Assembly (NCBI GenBank): GCA_030043455.1
Contig: JASHXQ010000234.1
Location: forward strand, 1 to 19,028
DNA length: 19,028 nt
Reading direction: 5' to 3'
Origin: Nitrososphaerales archaeon
GTDB lineage: Archaea; Thermoproteota; Nitrososphaeria; Nitrososphaerales; CADDZS01
The notes below the pieces were generated by a model that had not been told where the DNA came from, made no database searches, and was given only the letters and a program-made list of their open reading frames with translations. Positions 15,770-19,028 of this stretch are shown one piece after another. Numbering within the stretch: the first letter of the stretch is position 1; each line of letters opens with the position of its first letter. The position numbers and the translations under genes were made by a program.

Positions 15770-16654
15770 CTACATCGCTCCTCCCGATGCTCTTTTTTGA
15801 GCGAGCTTTAGCGCCCGCACAGTAAACACCTTGACCATTTCTTTCTTGTAATCTGCCGGACCGCGAAGATCTGCGGTGGGGTTCGCCTTTCCTGAAGCAA
15901 GGTCGCCTGCTTTCGCCAGAACAGTCGTATCAGTGAGACTTTTTCCCTTGAGATAGTCCTCGGCCTCCTTCGCCTTTAGGGCGGTGGGACCAACAGAAGT
16001 AAGCCCGATTCCGGCTTTCAAACAGTTCCCGCTTCGATCTAGTGAAACCTGAGCTGCCACTCCGACAATGGCAAAATCACCCACCCTCTTCTCCAGTTTC
16101 ATATAGGCTCCCCCACTTCCAGGAGCAAAAGCTGGAAGAGCGATCTCGGTGAGTATCTCATCATGGGAAAGTGCTGTCGTAAAAGAATCCACAAAAAAAT
16201 CGACAGCTTTGTAGTTCTTCGTAGCTCCACCCGGTGACGCGGAGGTGAACTGCGCCTCGAGTGCGAGCATCGTAGCTGGTAAATCATTAGCGGGGTCCGC
16301 GTGACTGATATTTCCCCCTGCCGTCCCTCTATTCCTCACAAGTGGGTCGGCAATGTTCATCGCTGCATCGTGTAAAATGCCGTACTTCGACTTCAAAAGA
16401 GCCGACGATTCAAGTTCCGCCATCCGGGTCATCGCTCCTATCCGCAGCATCCCCCCGGATTCCCTGATGTAGCTCAAGCCACCGACGCCATTCAGATCTA
16501 TGAGGTGCGAGGGTTGACCCAAACGCAACTTCATGACTGGGATCAAACTCTGCCCGCCGGCCAAGATCTTGGCGTTCTCTCCGGATTTCTTCAAAAGGTC
16601 TAACGCTTCAGGAAGCGATGTGGGCGCATAATATTCGAACGACGGTGGGATCAT
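15770..16654 (-). CDS. coxM: Aerobic CO dehydrogenase medium (FAD) subunit
   Basis: CoxM carries FAD and delivers electrons from CO oxidation to the respiratory quinone pool. The 294-residue protein shows the FAD-binding fold: [11 protein letters not shown] near the start, the pyrophosphate-binding loops AGGQSLIP (32-39) and [14 protein letters not shown] (111-124), and the C-terminal CO dehydrogenase flavoprotein domain from about 175 on ([18 protein letters not shown]). It is normal for the family in size and motifs. ATG 16654 is preceded by GGAG at six bases. It is the first gene of the coxMSL operon and is divergent from coxDE across a 162-base intergenic region with a TATA-like element at about 16688-16703 on the minus strand. 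Confidence 0.96.
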   Translation of the reverse strand: MIPPSFEYYAPTSLPEALDLLKKSGENAKILAGGQSLIPVMKLRLGQPSHLIDLNGVGGLSYIRESGGMLRIGAMTRMAELESSALLKSKYGILHDAAMNIADPLVRNRGTAGGNISHADPANDLPATMLALEAQFTSASPGGATKNYKAVDFFVDSFTTALSHDEILTEIALPAFAPGSGGAYMKLEKRVGDFAIVGVAAQVSLDRSGNCLKAGIGLTSVGPTALKAKEAEDYLKGKSLTDTTVLAKAGDLASGKANPTADLRGPADYKKEMVKVFTVRALKLAQKRASGGAM

Positions 16655-16816
16655 TCAAACTCCGGGAGCCGTTAAACCGGGATGGCGCTATTATAGTTAT
16701 ATCAAATGCAACCCGAATGCGTGGCATTTCTGAAGATGAGATCGAGGGAAAACAGATTTCTAGAACAATCGTCCTTTTAGGAAATTGTTTCATCAGAGGG
16801 GTAGGATCGAAATTCG
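16655..16816. promoter_or_regulatory. Divergent promoter region between coxMSL and coxDE
   Basis: These 162 bases separate divergent transcripts. On the minus strand GATATAAC and CTATAATAG (16696-16703 and 16688-16696) are overlapping TATA-like elements. They would start the coxMSL message about 25 bases on, leaving a short leader with GGAG. On the + strand a weak element, CCTTTTAGG (around 16773-16781), precedes coxD, along with GAGGGG before its TTG. No operator palindrome of convincing length was recognised. Confidence 0.45.
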
Positions 16817-17743
16817 TTGGTAGATAGAAGGACGGGGAAGCCACAACAGGGTCTCAACAACTTTGAGCAAGTCCACACCCTTTTTGAAAAAGCAAGTTAT
16901 GTCGCCGACTCGCAGATCGACATGTCAGTCTTTCTGGCAATGAAGATGGGAAAGCCACTATTGATCGAGGGAGACCCTGGGTGCGGTAAAACCGAGATTG
17001 CCAAGGTACTGAGCGAGGGCCTGGGCGCGAGATTAATCCGGTTGCAGTGCTACGAGGGATTGGACGTGAATTCTACCATTTATGAGTGGGACTATCTCAG
17101 GCAGCTCCTCACGATCCGAATTGAAGAACAATCTGGAAAGGCTTCTACGAAAGATTTAGAGCAAAAGATTTTCAGCGAGCGCTTTCTGCTAAAGCGGCCC
17201 CTACTGGAAGCAGTGCTTGCGGACGACAGCGTGCCACCGGTACTGCTTATCGATGAGATTGATCGAGCCGACGAGGAGTTCGAGGGATTTCTCCTAGAGT
17301 TGCTCGCCGAGTTCCAGGTAACCGTTCCAGAGTTGGGTACTTTTAGGGCAAAACTAAAACCAATAATCATCATCACGTCGAACCACACCCGGGAGCTGGG
17401 GGATGGTCTGCGCCGCCGGTGTCTGTACCTTTACATTTCGTACCCCAGCTTCGAGAAGGAGCTCAAGATAGTGAAACTAAAAGTGCCGGGGATCGAGGAG
17501 AAGTTGGCGAAAGATATAGTGTCGGCGGTCGAGAAGATCCGCTCGATGGAGCAGATCATTCGAAAGCCCGGGACCTCGGAAACTCTGGACTGGGCAGAGG
17601 CGCTCCAAACCTTGGGAGAGAAGGAGCTTACTGCGAAGGTAGCCCGGGAAACCCTGAGTTGCGTCCTCAAGAACTCGGAAGAGCTGGCATCTCTAGCAGG
17701 AGATCGGCTCCGAGAAGTCCTGCCACAGGGCGCGAAAACTTGA
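16817..17743 (+). CDS. coxD: MoxR-type AAA+ ATPase, CO dehydrogenase maturation protein
   Basis: CoxD is a chaperone-like ATPase that, in Oligotropha, is required to build the copper-sulfide part of the CoxL active site. The 308 residues show Walker A GDPGCGKT (52-59), Walker B VLLIDEIDRAD (142-152), sensor 1 ITSN (N189) and an Arg-rich element LRRRCLYLY (198-206), the usual MoxR arrangement. The C-terminal lid (about 210-308) is helical. Start is TTG 16817; the first in-frame Met is residue 36, after the conserved N-terminal region, so a non-ATG start is needed. It overlaps coxE by TTGA at 17740-17743. Adjacency to coxE and divergence from coxMSL make the assignment secure. No coxF or coxG appears in the window. 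Confidence 0.93.
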   Translation: MVDRRTGKPQQGLNNFEQVHTLFEKASYVADSQIDMSVFLAMKMGKPLLIEGDPGCGKTEIAKVLSEGLGARLIRLQCYEGLDVNSTIYEWDYLRQLLTIRIEEQSGKASTKDLEQKIFSERFLLKRPLLEAVLADDSVPPVLLIDEIDRADEEFEGFLLELLAEFQVTVPELGTFRAKLKPIIIITSNHTRELGDGLRRRCLYLYISYPSFEKELKIVKLKVPGIEEKLAKDIVSAVEKIRSMEQIIRKPGTSETLDWAEALQTLGEKELTAKVARETLSCVLKNSEELASLAGDRLREVLPQGAKT

Positions 17744-18918
17744 CAAACTACGATCCTGTTAACGGCGACTCCTTTGTAAATCGCTTGGTAACTTTCAGCG
17801 AGCTGCTACGAGTTGAACAGTTTGGCGTGACACCCGCAGAAACGCTGGACGCAGCTGCTGCCACTCTGGAAATAGGCCTCTCTGATTTGGAAAGCTTTCG
17901 TCTCGCGCTCAAGGCTTGTCTTGTAAAACGATCGGAGGATTACGATCGATTCGAGCTTCTCTTCAGTAGATTCTGGCTGACAAGACCCGTCAAGCCGAAG
18001 GAGAATCCTCTCGGCAGGATCTCTATACCCAAACAAATCGAGAGGAGCTTGCGGATTCCTCCGAACTCCTCGAATCAAACGGGAAGAGGGAGGATCACTG
18101 GGGGAAGCATGATCTCTTCAATCGGCCCAAACGTCGAAGACGCAGACAAACTCCTCGGAATCTACAGCCCTCTCGAAACGACGAGCCGCAGGAGTTTCGA
18201 AGAGCTGAACTTTGCTAGGGACCGTGCCCTCCTTAAGAGGGGTCTCCGGAATTTTGCAAGAGCCACGGCCACGAGACCGGGCAGGAGGTTTAGAGAATCA
18301 GGGAAGGGTGAGAGAGTGGATTTTCGCAAGCTCTTTCGGAAGAACCTGAAAACCGGCGGACATGCGACCGAACTCGATCTCCGGTCGAGGAAGCTCACAA
18401 AGTCCCGACTGGTGGTTCTCTGTGATATCAGTGGGTCGATGGATTCGTACAGTACGCGCGTCCTAAAACTGCTTTTTCATCTCGCTAACACGATCAGGGG
18501 TTCCCAGGTCTTCGGGTTCAGCACACGCGTCGTTCCTCTAAATCAGTACTTGCGCGGGAGATCCTGGAAGGAAGCTTCACGGCTGGTATCTGAAAGAGTG
18601 GATGTCTGGAGCAGCGGGACCAGAATCGGCGGTGCTCTGGGAGATCTGCTTTACAATCATTCCGGAGTGCTCCGATCTTCCACGGTCTTCATCATGATCA
18701 GCGATGGCTGGGAGCTTGGCGACTTGGCCACCCTTCGAACAAGGTTGAATGAAATCCGGAGGCGAGTGGGGGAAATAGTTTGGATAAACCCCCAGGCCGA
18801 TAGCCCGGATTACGTTCCGCTCGCAGAGGGGATGAAGAACTCTATGCAGTACATCGACATTTTCGCAGGGCTGGAAATCTTTTCTAACAGGGCCAAGTTT
18901 AGGCGTACATTCGGATAA
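17740..18918 (+). CDS. coxE: von Willebrand A domain protein, CO dehydrogenase maturation
   Basis: CoxE acts with CoxD in maturation of the CO dehydrogenase Mo-Cu site; MoxR ATPases and VWA proteins generally work as pairs. From TTG 17740, 392 residues, it starts with a helical CoxE-type N-terminal domain (about 1-80). A variable basic stretch follows (about 81-215, rich in Arg/Lys), then the VWA domain (about 222-390). The metal-ion-dependent adhesion site is complete: D229-x-S231-x-S233 (LCDISGSMDS), T294 in SSGTRIGG and D322 in ISDGWELGD. The frame stays open upstream within coxD to 17419, but that part reads coxD in the wrong frame. The TTG overlaps the coxD TGA, indicating coupled translation, and the N-terminus fits family length. 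Confidence 0.93.
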   Translation: MTNYDPVNGDSFVNRLVTFSELLRVEQFGVTPAETLDAAAATLEIGLSDLESFRLALKACLVKRSEDYDRFELLFSRFWLTRPVKPKENPLGRISIPKQIERSLRIPPNSSNQTGRGRITGGSMISSIGPNVEDADKLLGIYSPLETTSRRSFEELNFARDRALLKRGLRNFARATATRPGRRFRESGKGERVDFRKLFRKNLKTGGHATELDLRSRKLTKSRLVVLCDISGSMDSYSTRVLKLLFHLANTIRGSQVFGFSTRVVPLNQYLRGRSWKEASRLVSERVDVWSSGTRIGGALGDLLYNHSGVLRSSTVFIMISDGWELGDLATLRTRLNEIRRRVGEIVWINPQADSPDYVPLAEGMKNSMQYIDIFAGLEIFSNRAKFRRTFG

Positions 18919-19028
18919 AATTCCAATTACGAAAAGTCACTTAATTTGTCCGAATTGGGAAACCAGATAGTACAAAAACTTGGATTCGTTGCCGGCAACT
19001 GATTTATAGCTCGATGAGCCATTTTCTC
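18919..19028 (+). promoter_or_regulatory. Possible promoter for a gene beyond the window
   Basis: These 110 bases follow coxE without a strong terminator. GATTTATAGC (19001-19010) resembles the TATA elements seen elsewhere here. A transcription start 25 bases later would fall just past the edge, so the ATG at 19014 is probably too early to be a leaderless start. The next gene cannot be identified. Confidence 0.35.

Noticed and set aside
17419..17739. 5' extension of the coxE frame to 17419
   Set aside because: It reads coxD sequence in another frame, lacks family similarity (Gly/Arg/Pro-rich), and the TTG at 17740 gives a normal CoxE.
19014..19028. ATG at 19014 as the start of a next gene
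   Set aside because: Only five codons are visible and the ATG lies about five bases after the TATA-like element, too close for the transcript to include it.

Overview
The window looks archaeal. Several genes are preceded by an AT-rich TATA-like element about 20-40 bases before the start codon, with little or no Shine-Dalgarno sequence. TTG starts are very common, and there are several small membrane proteins plus two membrane-anchored proteins full of N-glycosylation sequons. Base composition is close to balanced. A mesophilic or moderately thermophilic member of the Nitrososphaerota/Thermoproteota side is my best guess; this is inference, and no rRNA or ribosomal protein is present to settle it.

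Region 1 (1-4616, + strand) is a bacterial-type nucleotide excision repair pair. uvrA is cut by the window's left edge and lacks its N-terminal Walker A. uvrC is complete and overlaps the 3' end of uvrA by 62-71 bases. Region 2 (4617-8748) holds mostly genes with no known function: a 53-residue basic/acidic protein, a small two-helix membrane protein, a minus-strand operon of three membrane/surface proteins (7035 down to 5281), a divergent coiled-coil protein with degenerate repeats, and a Ser/Thr-rich membrane-anchored protein. Two look-alike terminator hairpins punctuate it.

Region 3 (8827-12679) has an ABC exporter, made of an ATPase and an unusually large permease that looks like a fused tandem of two ABC-2-type halves. 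A small two-helix membrane protein and a membrane-anchored family 2 glycosyltransferase-like protein face it on the minus strand. The glycosyltransferase-like protein keeps the DDGSSD nucleotide-binding motif but has lost the DXD-type metal motif.

Region 4 (12895-18918) is an aerobic carbon monoxide dehydrogenase locus. The structural genes coxM-coxS-coxL lie on the minus strand in the classical M-S-L order, and the accessory genes coxD (MoxR AAA+ ATPase) and coxE (von Willebrand A protein) lie on the plus strand, with a shared 162-base divergent promoter region. The large subunit carries the active-site loop YRCSFR of form I CO dehydrogenases, so CO oxidation coupled to respiration is the likely role. 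The last 110 bases hold a possible promoter for a gene beyond the window.

No tRNA, rRNA, CRISPR array, transposase or integrase was recognised. The most unusual items are the three-gene surface operon, the degenerate glycosyltransferase, the duplicated permease, and the archaeal form I CO dehydrogenase with a Thr in place of the usual first Ala of its signature.
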